From: Pseudobutyrivibrio sp. ACV-2
GTDB lineage: Bacteria > Bacillota > Clostridia > Lachnospirales > Lachnospiraceae
DNA length: 64,000 nt
Direction: 5' to 3'
Assembly (NCBI RefSeq): GCF_900107545.1
Contig: NZ_FNQZ01000008.1
Span: 1-64,000 of the forward strand
Part shown: piece by piece, positions 50,334 to 59,491 of the stretch
Position numbering within the stretch: the stretch's first letter is position 1
How the letters are laid out: each line of letters starts with the position of its first letter
Translations under genes and position numbers: made by a program
The notes under the pieces: generated by a model
Database searches by the model: none
What the model was told of the DNA's origin: nothing
What the model saw: only the letters and a program-made list of their open reading frames with translations

Positions 50334-51371
50334 ATGACAAATCCATTTAGATTAGACTTTGGAGCAAAACCTAAATTGTATATACCCAGAAAATCAGAGG
50401 AAGAAACAATTCTTGAAACATTTTTATCCGAAGAGCCATCAACCCATTTATACATGATAATTGGCGCTAGAGGAATGGGAAAGACTGTTCTTATGACTTC
50501 AATTTCTCAGAAGATAGAAGAACATAATGGCTGGTTACATATAGATTTATCATCTGATAATGCAATGGTTGATTTTATATCAGAATTGGAAGATAAATGT
50601 AAAAACAAGTTGCCAAAACTCAGTGTTTCTATTGATGCAAAAGTGTTTGAAATAGGATTATCTGGTCAAGATGCACAGTATAGTACTATTAAAGTCGAGT
50701 TAAATAAAATGCTTGAAAAAATAAAAAGGAATGGCACTAAAGTTCTCATTACCATTGATGAAGCCATTAATTCAAAAGCAATGAGAGAATTTGCAGTATA
50801 TTACCAGCAATGCTTGCGAAAAGAATATCCTGTATATGTTATTATGACAGGTCTGTATAAAAACATTAGAGCACTGGAAAATAACAAATCCTTAACTTTT
50901 TTAAGAAGAGCGGAAAGGGTAAATCTAGAGCCTCTGGATTCTTACATAATAGCATCTGAGTATAAAGATGTTTTAGGAATGAAGTTTGATGACGCGGTGA
51001 AGGCATCAGATTTGATTGAAGGATATTCATATGCATTCCAAATGCTTGGATATTTACTTTATAAAAACAAGAAAATACAGTTGGATGAAGATATCATTAG
51101 TGAGCTAAAATATGCGCTAAATGAGAAATCATATGAAAAAATATGGGAGGAACTGTCTGTAAATGAACAAAAAATTTGTTTAGAAATTGGGAAGGCAAAT
51201 GGGGATGCTTTAGCCAGCAAAATAAAAGCCGCCTTGGAAATGGATGATAATAACTTCTCCACCTATCGCATGACTTTGATCAAGAGTGGAATAATATCAA
51301 GTAATACCACAAGAGGTAAGTTAAGCTTTGTTCTTCCATTTTTTAAGGATTTTGTTATAAGTCTGGGATAA
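50334..51371 (+). CDS. Orphan AAA ATPase (archaeal-type/STAND-like)
   Basis: 345 residues from ATG 50334 (GAGGTG at 50322-50327). Opens TNPFRLDFGAKPKLYIPRKS, Walker A IIGARGMGKTV (~42-52), Walker B KVLITIDEAI (~140), YVIMTGLYKNIRALENNKSL (sensor region), SYAFQMLGYLLYKN, and a C-terminal winged helix (NGDALASKIKAALEMDDNNF, RMTLIKSGIISS). It resembles stand-alone AAA/ORC-like ATPases frequent in mobile and defence contexts. No partner gene is adjacent. More AT-rich than neighbours (many AAA, ATA codons), suggesting acquisition. Function not known. Confidence 0.75.
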   Translation: MTNPFRLDFGAKPKLYIPRKSEEETILETFLSEEPSTHLYMIIGARGMGKTVLMTSISQKIEEHNGWLHIDLSSDNAMVDFISELEDKCKNKLPKLSVSIDAKVFEIGLSGQDAQYSTIKVELNKMLEKIKRNGTKVLITIDEAINSKAMREFAVYYQQCLRKEYPVYVIMTGLYKNIRALENNKSLTFLRRAERVNLEPLDSYIIASEYKDVLGMKFDDAVKASDLIEGYSYAFQMLGYLLYKNKKIQLDEDIISELKYALNEKSYEKIWEELSVNEQKICLEIGKANGDALASKIKAALEMDDNNFSTYRMTLIKSGIISSNTTRGKLSFVLPFFKDFVISLG

Positions 51372-51429
51372 TTAAAACAATGGTAATACAAAAAAGATTT
51401 ACTATTATACTAGAAGCTTTAAAACTATA

Positions 51430-51460
51430 AGCCCCATGGCCAAAAACCATGGGGCTAAAA
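51430..51460. terminator. Bidirectional terminator
   Basis: AGCCCCATGG-CCAAAAA-CCATGGGGCT (51430-51456) with AAAATTTT after and TATAA before. Serves the convergent ATPase and phosphoribosyltransferase genes. Confidence 0.85.
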
Positions 51461-51462
51461 TT

Positions 51463-52107
51463 TTATCTCAATTCAGAGTATCCAAAGGAATTTACGATGG
51501 CATCAATTGGAATACCTTGCTTGCAAAGTGGGCAATCATGAAGAGGGTATGATTGATAATTTGGAATATCTTCATCGTGGAATACAGCTGTGATATCAAT
51601 ATCTCCGACCTTTCTTACAGCGGAGAAAATAGCGCAGGCGGCACTTATCTTTGCACCGTAATATTTAACGCATTCAGCCAGGCTTTCCACAGTACGACCA
51701 GTACTTAGTGAACCAAACAGAAGCAATACATGCTTATCGCGAACAGCCATCTGCATATTATCGCGGAAAATATTCTGGCCTGTAGATGTAAGCTCTGGTG
51801 ATGTAACATAAATCGTTTTGTGCTGATTGTAGTTTGCAACACCAGCTTTTGTAAGCTCCTGCGCCAAAAATGTTCCAATAACCTCCATATCATCTGCACA
51901 TACGATTGTATCTACAGGAGTCTGGACTGAGTAGTGCATAGCAAGTAGCTGTGCAACACCCTGAGCCTCATTACAACGAGTCTTCATAGTTCCGATTTCC
52001 ATGTAGTTTGTAATATGCGAATGATTTGTAGCGAAGTGGCCTGGAATAATTTTCAGTGCCACCTCAGAATTAAGTGGTGCAGGAATTTTTGTATAATCTT
52101 TTAGCAT
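51463..52107 (-). CDS. Orotate-type phosphoribosyltransferase
   Basis: 214 residues; the ATG at 52105-52107 is used because AAGGGGG (reverse, 52112-52118) lies five bases upstream. Type I PRTase fold: DTIVCADDMEVIGTFLAQEL, then KHVLLLFGSLSTGRTVESLA, where G-S-L-S-T-G-R-T stands for the usual PRPP loop (DDxxxTGxT) with the acidic pair missing, and CPLCKQGIPIDAIVNSFGYS at the end. It may act in pyrimidine salvage or be a regulatory PRTase; the altered PRPP loop makes plain OPRT activity uncertain. Confidence 0.75.
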   Translation of the reverse strand: MLKDYTKIPAPLNSEVALKIIPGHFATNHSHITNYMEIGTMKTRCNEAQGVAQLLAMHYSVQTPVDTIVCADDMEVIGTFLAQELTKAGVANYNQHKTIYVTSPELTSTGQNIFRDNMQMAVRDKHVLLLFGSLSTGRTVESLAECVKYYGAKISAACAIFSAVRKVGDIDITAVFHDEDIPNYQSYPLHDCPLCKQGIPIDAIVNSFGYSELR

Positions 52108-52258
52108 AGTAACCCCCTTGGAATTAATCCCCAAAATTAAATTTCAGTTCAACTACAAACAGTATAACATATATTTACAGAATATGTGCCATTATATATT
52201 TAAACTGCGTGATAATATAACAAAATGTCTGAATATGATGGTTTGCTGAATCTCTTCC

Positions 52259-52565
52259 GGTTGCAACACACATATACACAAAATACATTTGGAAATACGT
52301 CTTGCTCCCCATAGCTTGATAGCCCGGTCGATTTTGGAATGAGCTTAGTGAAATGGAAAATCAGCTTTGAGAATTTGGGCAGACCGAGCCATGGACGGCG
52401 AGGTCAAGGAGATGCTGAGCATGGATGCGAATATCGACTGGTGCCCAAATTCACAAAGGTTATTTTCCAATTTCACTTAGCGAATGGAGTATGAGACTGG
52501 GTTATCAAGCTATGGGGCGCAAGAAGTATTCACAGCCTAAAATCGTGTATATGTGTGTTGCAACC
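52259..52565. repeat. ~307-bp nested palindrome
   Basis: Outer arms of 21 bp (52259-52279 and 52545-52565) are perfectly complementary. A second arm pair of 29 bp (52301 with 52495-52523, including CCCCATAGCTTGATA) has three non-identical positions, and a third of ~40 bp (52342-52382 with 52442-52482, including TTAGTGAAAT and AATTTGGGCA) has few mismatches. The ~60-base apex contains GACC..GGTC. The whole region can fold into one long interrupted hairpin. No gene, no T-run, no target-site duplication obvious. Confidence 0.85.
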
Positions 52566-52701
52566 TAGTGCTCTGCCTGTTTGAAATATAATTGGACACT
52601 TTTATCGAGAGTGTTTGTTAAGTCCCGAGAAGTATAGATTGCGGAAAAGATATGTGATATTTTGTGTGAAGTTAAAAATGAAAACACACAAGGGAGGATT
52701 T

Positions 52702-54087
52702 ATGAAGAAATTTTATCCACTTACGGCTGCTCAGAAGATGCATGACACCTGGATCAAGGAATATGGCACTGAGCAGGTTGCAGGACTTAGCATTGTTGCA
52801 TCGTTAAAGGCGGACATTGATTTTGCACTTTTGAAGAAGGCTATTCTTCTTGAGTTTGAAAGATATGGTTGTATGAGAGTTCAGTTTACAGCCAGAGATA
52901 AGGATGGTGAGGTCAAGCAGTACATCACCAAGGATGAGTTAAGGGAGATTGAAATAAGAGATCTGACAGATATGACCCTTGAGGAAGCAGATAATACCAT
53001 GCAGCAATGGGCCTACGAAACATTTGTAGGCGATGATATCCCGATGTGCATCGTATATATGGTAAAGCTTCCAGAGGGCTATAATGGCTACTTCCTTCAC
53101 ATGGATCACAGACTTATTGATTCCTGCGGAGTGGTTGTTATGACAAATGACATTATGTCTCTTTACACACATTATCGTTTTGGCTCAGCTTACCCGGCAG
53201 ACCTTGCTGATTTTGAAGAAGTTCTTCAAAAGGATTTAAGTAAGGCCAGCAACGAAAAACGATTTGCCAAGGATAAAAAATTCTGGGATGACCAGTTGGA
53301 TGAATTGGGAGAACCATTTTATTCTGATATTCAGGGACCAAGGGTCCTAGATAGAGCAAGACAAAAGCATGGCAATCCAAATCTTAGAGCGGCAGATATT
53401 GAGCGAAAAGAGCTTTTTGTTACAGTAAAGGATTACAAGCTTGACCCATATTCTACAAAAGATTTATTAGATTTTTGCATGAATCACAATTTGTCAGTGA
53501 CTAATCTGCTGTTGCTTGGTCTACGTACCTATCTGTCAAAACAGAATAATGGACAGAAGGATATTACAATAGAAAACTTTATATCTAGACGTTCCACCAA
53601 AGATGAATGGACTTCAGGTGGCAGCCGAACCATCATGTTCCCTTGCAGGACAGTGATTGAGCCGGATACAGATTTTATTTCAGCAGCTTACGAGATTCAA
53701 AATATCCAAAACAAGATTTACATGCATAGCAACTACGACCCGGCATTGATTTACGATGAGATTCGTACCAGATACAAAACACCTGCGGATACCACTTACG
53801 TTAGCTGCTATCTGACCTATCAGCCTATGCCTGTGAAAATGGAAAATCCATTTCTCAAGGATATCCCGATGCATTCTAAATGGTTTGCAAATGGCGCGGC
53901 TACTAAAAAGATGTATCTTACAGTTTCCCACACCGAGGATGGGGGCATGAATTTCTCATATCACTATCAGACGGTGGAGCTCAATGAAAAGGATATAGAG
54001 CTATTAAATTATTATTTGATGCGAATCATTTTCAAGGGTATTGAAAACCCAGAATTGACAGTTGGAAAAATTATTCAGGATGTTTAA
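52702..54087 (+). CDS. Stand-alone condensation-domain protein (NRPS-like)
   Basis: 461 residues from ATG 52702 (GGGAGG at 52692-52697). Opens KKFYPLTAAQKMHDTWIKEY (C-domain core C1), with the catalytic region HMDHRLIDSCG at residues 133-143. This is D135-H136-xxx-D140-S where canonical C domains have HHxxxDG: the second His (general base) is kept, the first His and the Gly are changed. NLLLLGLRTYLSKQ (C4-like) and RTIMFPCRTVIEP follow. Condensation-type enzymes form amide or ester bonds using carrier-bound acyl groups. It is followed 14 bp later by a carrier protein and then an AMP-ligase, forming a compact three-gene biosynthetic unit. Confidence 0.85.
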   Translation: MKKFYPLTAAQKMHDTWIKEYGTEQVAGLSIVASLKADIDFALLKKAILLEFERYGCMRVQFTARDKDGEVKQYITKDELREIEIRDLTDMTLEEADNTMQQWAYETFVGDDIPMCIVYMVKLPEGYNGYFLHMDHRLIDSCGVVVMTNDIMSLYTHYRFGSAYPADLADFEEVLQKDLSKASNEKRFAKDKKFWDDQLDELGEPFYSDIQGPRVLDRARQKHGNPNLRAADIERKELFVTVKDYKLDPYSTKDLLDFCMNHNLSVTNLLLLGLRTYLSKQNNGQKDITIENFISRRSTKDEWTSGGSRTIMFPCRTVIEPDTDFISAAYEIQNIQNKIYMHSNYDPALIYDEIRTRYKTPADTTYVSCYLTYQPMPVKMENPFLKDIPMHSKWFANGAATKKMYLTVSHTEDGGMNFSYHYQTVELNEKDIELLNYYLMRIIFKGIENPELTVGKIIQDV

Positions 54088-54101
54088 AAGGAGGACGAGT
54101 T

Positions 54102-54338
54102 ATGACTAACAGAGAAAAATTTAAATTAATAGTTTCACAGTATTGCGACAGAAAGCCTGCAGAAATCGCTGGAAGCGATAGATTTAGAGAGGACTTGGGC
54201 TTTAGCTCACTTGATTTCATGTCATTTTTAGGTGAGCTTGAGGATGAGTTTGATACAGAGCTTGATACAGATAAAATAGTTTCAATCAAGACCATTGAGG
54301 AGGCCTTTTCACTTCTTGACGAGCAGGCCTTGGCATAG
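54102..54338 (+). CDS. Acyl/peptidyl carrier protein
   Basis: 78 residues. The phosphopantetheine site is DLGFSSLDFM with S36 as the modified serine; S35 replaces the usual Asp. The helical acidic surface (ELEDEFDTELDTDKIVS) is normal for carriers. RBS AAAGGAGGA (54089). It would carry the acyl group activated by the downstream ligase to the condensation-domain protein. Confidence 0.92.
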   Translation: MTNREKFKLIVSQYCDRKPAEIAGSDRFREDLGFSSLDFMSFLGELEDEFDTELDTDKIVSIKTIEEAFSLLDEQALA

Positions 54339-54351
54339 GAAAAAGGAGAAT

Positions 54352-55905
54352 ATGGTTATGAAAACATTAAAAGGTATCTGGAATACAACTATAGACAAAT
54401 ATGGCGATTTGACAGCTGTTAAATGGCTTGAAAAAAAGGAGATAAAGGAAATCACCTATGCTGGAGTAAATGAACTGGTGAAGGCCACAAGAAATGGTCT
54501 AGCAAATGATGGTTTCCATCATGTCCACATTGCACTTATCGGTACCAGCTCAGTATGGTGGATATCTAGCTTTCTTGGAATAGTCACAGGGGATAACACC
54601 GCTGTGCCACTCGATGCAGGGCTCCCTACAGAGGAGCTTATAGATTTGCTGAACAGGTCAGACTCTGAGGCAGTATTTTTGGATGAAAAGCATCAGTCCA
54701 TGACAGACACTATCAAAAAGGAATGTCCTTTGATTAGAAAAATATATATTCTGGGAGAGCGAAAATTCAATATAACTATTCCAGTTGAAATCAAATCTCC
54801 GCAGCCTACTGATATTGCAACCATCATCTACACATCAGGCACCACTGGAAAAAGCAAGGGCGTCATGTTGACTCAGGAAAACATGGCTGAAAACGTAAAT
54901 GCGGTAGAGTATGAAGCCACTCCTGGCTGTCAGGTCATGAGTGTCCTTCCTATTCATCATGCATATTGCCTTGTAATGGATTGGCTGAAAACTATGTCCT
55001 TGGGATGCACTATATCTATCAATGATTCCTTCATGCATATGGTAAGAAATATGGGGATTTTTAAACCAGAGGTTATGCTGATGGTTCCTCTTATGATTGA
55101 GACAATTTACAAAAAGGTAAGGGTGGCAGAAGAGACAGCATTATTAGACAAATTCGGTACCACAGATGTTTCCGAGATGGTAAAGGATGCTGTTAGAAAA
55201 TCACTTCATGAAAAAGTATTTGGTGGAAAATTAAGAACAATATTTACTGGTGGAGCTCACCTTGAACCATATTATATTGATAAATTTGCAGAGTATGGAG
55301 TAGGCATCTACGAAGGCTATGGAATGAGCGAATGCTCTCCGGTAATTTCAAATAACACGCTTGATGATAACAAGCCAGGCTCTATTGGAAAGCCTCTGAA
55401 AAATATTGAAATCAAATTTGAAGATGGAGAAATTCTGGTTCGAGGTAGTAGTGTAATGCAGGGCTACTATAAGATGCCAGAGGAAACTGCAAAGGTATTG
55501 ACGGATGGCTGGCTTCACACTGGGGACAAGGGTTATATCGATGAGGACGGATACCTGTTCATCAACGGACGAGTTAAAAATCTCATCATCATGTCAAATG
55601 GTGAAAATGTATCTCCGGAGGAAATTGAAAATAAACTTGCTCTTAATACACTGATTCAGGAAATTATCATAACCGGTGAAAACAATGGACTTGTAGCAAG
55701 AATTTTCCCTGACGAGGATGCCACCAAGGATATGTCAAAAGTGGAAATTGAAAGCAAACTTCAGCAGGTAATTGATGATTACAACAGTAATCAGCCTAGC
55801 TATAAGCATATTACAGGCCTTGTAATCAGAAGTACTCCATTCATCAGAAATGCCACTGGCAAAATCAAAAGACAGGAAGCGACCTTAGAAAACGAAGCTG
55901 TTTAG
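54352..55905 (+). CDS. AMP-dependent acyl ligase / adenylation enzyme
   Basis: 517 residues from ATG 54352 (AAGGAGAA at 54344-54351); an in-frame ATG at 54358 is equally plausible. ANL-superfamily motifs: YTSGTTGKSKGVMLTQENMA (A3, ~160-180), GIYEGYGMSECSPVI (A5), GWLHTGDKGYIDEDGYLFI (A7), GRVKNLIIMSNGENVSPEEI (A8) and the C-terminal lysine RNATGKIKRQ (A10). It activates a carboxylic acid as acyl-adenylate and loads the carrier protein. More like fatty-acyl-ACP ligases than amino-acid A domains; substrate unknown. Its end overlaps the convergent TetR gene by four bases. Confidence 0.92.
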   Translation: MVMKTLKGIWNTTIDKYGDLTAVKWLEKKEIKEITYAGVNELVKATRNGLANDGFHHVHIALIGTSSVWWISSFLGIVTGDNTAVPLDAGLPTEELIDLLNRSDSEAVFLDEKHQSMTDTIKKECPLIRKIYILGERKFNITIPVEIKSPQPTDIATIIYTSGTTGKSKGVMLTQENMAENVNAVEYEATPGCQVMSVLPIHHAYCLVMDWLKTMSLGCTISINDSFMHMVRNMGIFKPEVMLMVPLMIETIYKKVRVAEETALLDKFGTTDVSEMVKDAVRKSLHEKVFGGKLRTIFTGGAHLEPYYIDKFAEYGVGIYEGYGMSECSPVISNNTLDDNKPGSIGKPLKNIEIKFEDGEILVRGSSVMQGYYKMPEETAKVLTDGWLHTGDKGYIDEDGYLFINGRVKNLIIMSNGENVSPEEIENKLALNTLIQEIIITGENNGLVARIFPDEDATKDMSKVEIESKLQQVIDDYNSNQPSYKHITGLVIRSTPFIRNATGKIKRQEATLENEAV

Positions 55906-56474
55906 CATAGATATGGCATGATTCCAGACAAAAACAGATTTGTCAAAATGTCAGCCACTTCATCTGCAGAGGATATAAAATCCTCTGCAATCCATTTGTG
56001 TAAAATACCGATGGTGGCTCCGATAGAGCCTGCAATAAGAAATGATGCAGATTTTTTGTTGTCATCATTTGCCGGCAATACATCCAGAGTTTTTGAAACA
56101 TATTCATGAAACATCATAATGGCTTTCTCAAAAAAGCTGTCCCCTCTGGCGCTTTCCAAAAGGTCAGTAAGAAATGGGTTGCTTCTGGTATAGTTACATA
56201 TTGCAATAAAAAAGGATTTACAGATATCCTTATCATTGTGGGGATGGAAGCTTTCCATCATGGTGAAAATATCATTTATAGTTTTTGCCTCAGCGGCTAC
56301 AATCAAAGCAGGAATGTTTTCGTAGTGATTATAAAATGTACTACGGACAACACCTGCTTTTTTTGTCACATCAGCAACAGTTACTTTATCTAAGCCTTTT
56401 TCCTTTACCAAAATAAAGAAGGCATCAAAAATTGCTTCATCAGCAACACTATATCTTTCATCTAATTCGTTCAT
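55902..56474 (-). CDS. TetR/AcrR-family regulator
   Basis: 190 residues. N-terminal helix-turn-helix ADEAIFDAFFILVKEKGLDK with VTVADVTKKAGVVRSTFYNH (recognition helix ending YNHYEN), then a helical ligand domain (TetR_C_8-like, NPFLTDLLESARGDSFFEKA). Convergent with the ligase gene and divergent from the GH94 gene. It may control the C-ACP-ligase cluster in response to its product, but no operator was recognised. Confidence 0.88.
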   Translation of the reverse strand: MNELDERYSVADEAIFDAFFILVKEKGLDKVTVADVTKKAGVVRSTFYNHYENIPALIVAAEAKTINDIFTMMESFHPHNDKDICKSFFIAICNYTRSNPFLTDLLESARGDSFFEKAIMMFHEYVSKTLDVLPANDDNKKSASFLIAGSIGATIGILHKWIAEDFISSADEVADILTNLFLSGIMPYLC

Positions 56475-56658
56475 AACTTGATCCCCTATGTCAACTTAAA
56501 AATATTGCTCAAATTATACCACAAGCAAAAAATATTGTGTATGTCATTAACATGGTTCACCAATATGATTTTTTTGAAACAGATTTGATAACCTGATTTT
56601 TTAATTATTACTATAATAAATCCATAACATAGAAAAAATCATAGTTAAGGGGACAGAT

Positions 56659-59373
56659 ATGTATAAGAATATTAATCCTGGAAAATACGAATTTTTAGAT
56701 GATAAGGGTAGCTTTGTCATTGGTAGACCTGAGGATACTAGCTATCTTTATTTTCCTATAGCAGGTGAAAAGGGCCTTAAAAGCTCGGTGACACCTAATC
56801 TTGCTGGAGATTCCATGGTGAATCAGGAGACCTTTGTGCTAGAGCCTGTCAGCGTGGAAAATCTTCATAATAATAAAAATGGCCGCAACTTCTGGCTGTA
56901 CATGGACAATGGTTCCGTATGGTCAGCTGTTGGTTCTTCTGCAGAGCAGGAGAGTAAGAAATTTACAATGGAGCAGGATGAAAGCTACGTTTCTGCAGGC
57001 TTTATGTGGCACAAGGTTACGAGAGTAAGTTCTACCTATGGAGTGATGGCAGAAATCACATCTTTTGTGCCTGTAGATGCAAATGTTGAGGTTATGTCAG
57101 TGACACTCAAAAATACCTCAAAGGAAACTAAGGTAATAACCCCTATCGCAGCCATCCCTATTTTTGGAAGGTCTGCTGATAACCTTAGAGACCACAGAAA
57201 CGTAACATCCATGCTCCATCGTATTTCTACTATAGATGAAGGAGTGCTTGTAAAGCCAACCATGTCCTTTGATGAAAAGGGACACAGATTAAATCATAAG
57301 ACCTATTTTGTGGTAGGCTTTGATGAAAAGGGCGGATGTCCTGAAAGCTTTTTCCCAACTGTTGAATCCTTCATCGGTGAAGGCGGCAGCTTCTTCAAAC
57401 CAAGAAGTGTATATCGACAGGAGTCAGGTGTAGGTGCAGGAGAGCATTTCGATGGCATGGAGGCTGTAGGTGGTCTCAAATTTGCCAAAGTTGATTTGGC
57501 ACCTGGTCAGGAAGTGACTTATAATGTGCTGATTGGTGTTGCAGAGGAAGAATCTGAAATCTCTTCAGTAATTGCCAGATTAAATACGCCTGAATCTATT
57601 TCTAAAGCTCTTGAGGAAACTAAAAACTACTGGAATGACAAAGTGAATGTAGCATTCCATACAGGAAATAAAGCCTTTGACGAGTTCATGGCATGGGTTG
57701 CATTCCAGCCATTTTTACGTAGAGTGTACGGTTGTTCATTCCTTCCATATCATGACTATGGCAGAGGCGGCAGAGGCTGGAGAGATTTGTGGCAGGATTG
57801 CCTTTCACTTCTTTTCATGGAACCAGATGATGTAAGAAAAATGATAGTAGCAAACTTTGGTGGCGTTCGAATGGATGGAACCAATGCCACCATCATCGGA
57901 GATGGCCTTGGAAACTTCATCGCTGATAGAAACGGCATCGCTCGTGTTTGGATGGATCATGCATACTGGCCACTGAAGACACTTCTTTTATACATCCATC
58001 AATCAGGGGATTATGAGATTTTAAAGGAAAAGGTTTCTTATTTTAAGGATTCCATCGTACACAGAGGAAATCTCATTGATAAGAAATTCGAGACAGAGGG
58101 AAACTACCAGTACACAGACCGTGATGAGGTTTATAAGGGCTCAATCATCGAGCATCTTTTAGTTCAAAATCTTTGCGCATTTTATGAGGTGGGAGAGCAC
58201 AACGTATTAAAGCTTAGAGGCGCTGATTGGAACGACGCCCTTGATATGGGAAATAAAAATGGTGAATCAGTTGCGTTCTCATATGCATACGCAGGCAATC
58301 TTAAAGAGCTTGCAACGCTGGTTCAGGAATATTCAGCAAATGTTGGCATCGACACCATATTTATTGCAGAAGAGCTTAACATTCTATTAGATGCCACAAG
58401 TGAGATTTTTGAATCCGTAAATGCGAAGTCAGAAATCCTTGATAAATATATGAAGCTTGTGGAAAGAAATCTGTCTGGAAATCAAAAAGAGATTCCTGTT
58501 GCAAGCCTTGTAAGCAAGCTAAATGAAATGTCAGAATGGTTTACAAATCATCTGAACACACAGGAATGGATTACAGGCGAAAATGGCCAGGGATGGTTCA
58601 ATAGCTATTATGATGATAGCAAAAATCGAGTAGAGCGATATGACGCTGATGATGAAAAGACTCGCATGATGCTCACAGGTCAGGTATTTGCCATCATGGG
58701 AGACGTGGCTACAGATGAGCAGATAAAGCAAATCACCAGTGCAGCAGATAGATATTTATATAAAGAAGAAATCGGTGGCTATAGATTAAATACAGATTTC
58801 AAGGAAATCAAAATGGACCTTGGAAGAATGTTCGGTTTTGCATACGGCGAAAAGGAAAACGGCGCGGTATTTTCACACATGTCAGTCATGTACGCCAACG
58901 CCCTTTACCACAGAGGCTTTGCAAAAGAAGGCTATAAATCACTTCACGCTCTTTCCGAATCATCCATGAATTTCGTCCGCAGCCACATGTATCCTGGCAT
59001 CCCAGAATACTTCGACGCCAAAGGTCGTGGAAAATATCCATACCTGACAGGCGCAGCCAGCTGGTATCTACTCACCATGATCACAGAGGTGTTCGGTGTT
59101 CGCGGCGAATCAGGAAACCTGAAGTTTAGCCCAGCCCTCCTGGCCGAACAATTCGATAGCGAAGGCAAAGCGTCAATCACCATAAACTTTGCAGGCAAAC
59201 GCTTCCATATCGTATATACGAATCGTAGCGGTAAGCAGGTAGGCGAATACATAATAAAAGAAGCAATCATAAACGGAAAAGAATTGCCACATGAAGAATC
59301 GAAACTCGTAATCCGTCGCGAAGACTTCCCAAGTCTGACCGACGTAAACGAAATAAGTATAATATTAGAATAA
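56659..59373 (+). CDS. GH94 glycoside phosphorylase (cellobiose phosphorylase-like)
   Basis: 904 residues. N-terminal beta-sandwich (DDKGSFVIGRPEDTSYLYFP), linker helices, then the (alpha/alpha)6 catalytic barrel with YGCSFLPYHDYGRGGRGWRD (RDxxQ-type phosphate/sugar site follows in LWQDCLSL) and LKLRGADWNDALDMGNKNGE, where the DWND motif at ~523-526 holds the catalytic acid. C-terminal sandwich to the end. It cleaves a beta-glucosidic disaccharide or oligosaccharide with phosphate to glucose-1-phosphate inside the cell. Linkage (beta-1,4, 1,3 or 1,2) cannot be set from sequence alone. Next to an oligosaccharide importer. RBS AAGGGGAC. Confidence 0.9.
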   Translation: MYKNINPGKYEFLDDKGSFVIGRPEDTSYLYFPIAGEKGLKSSVTPNLAGDSMVNQETFVLEPVSVENLHNNKNGRNFWLYMDNGSVWSAVGSSAEQESKKFTMEQDESYVSAGFMWHKVTRVSSTYGVMAEITSFVPVDANVEVMSVTLKNTSKETKVITPIAAIPIFGRSADNLRDHRNVTSMLHRISTIDEGVLVKPTMSFDEKGHRLNHKTYFVVGFDEKGGCPESFFPTVESFIGEGGSFFKPRSVYRQESGVGAGEHFDGMEAVGGLKFAKVDLAPGQEVTYNVLIGVAEEESEISSVIARLNTPESISKALEETKNYWNDKVNVAFHTGNKAFDEFMAWVAFQPFLRRVYGCSFLPYHDYGRGGRGWRDLWQDCLSLLFMEPDDVRKMIVANFGGVRMDGTNATIIGDGLGNFIADRNGIARVWMDHAYWPLKTLLLYIHQSGDYEILKEKVSYFKDSIVHRGNLIDKKFETEGNYQYTDRDEVYKGSIIEHLLVQNLCAFYEVGEHNVLKLRGADWNDALDMGNKNGESVAFSYAYAGNLKELATLVQEYSANVGIDTIFIAEELNILLDATSEIFESVNAKSEILDKYMKLVERNLSGNQKEIPVASLVSKLNEMSEWFTNHLNTQEWITGENGQGWFNSYYDDSKNRVERYDADDEKTRMMLTGQVFAIMGDVATDEQIKQITSAADRYLYKEEIGGYRLNTDFKEIKMDLGRMFGFAYGEKENGAVFSHMSVMYANALYHRGFAKEGYKSLHALSESSMNFVRSHMYPGIPEYFDAKGRGKYPYLTGAASWYLLTMITEVFGVRGESGNLKFSPALLAEQFDSEGKASITINFAGKRFHIVYTNRSGKQVGEYIIKEAIINGKELPHEESKLVIRREDFPSLTDVNEISIILE

Positions 59374-59390
59374 CTATCACCTCTAGATGA

Positions 59391-59474
59391 GCCGGTAGTA
59401 TACAAAGAATGGGTATCTTAAGCGAGACATTCCTAGTCGAGCGTAGATACCCATTTTTTGTATACGTAACCGGC
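59391..59474. terminator. Long bidirectional hairpin after GH94
   Basis: GCCGGT.GTATACAAA.AATGGG plus TATCT (59391-59417) pairs almost perfectly with AGATACCCATTTTTTGTATA plus CGTAACCGGC (59445-59474), 26-base loop. Lies between the convergent GH94 and AraC genes, so it can serve both, although T-runs are inside the stem. Confidence 0.65.
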
Positions 59475-59491
59475 GGACCAGAGGCTAGCCA

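Noticed and set aside
52391-52480. Small ORF in the apex of the 307-bp palindrome (starts MDGEVKEMLSMD)
   Set aside because: No ribosome site, and the second half of the frame is dictated by pairing with the left arm.
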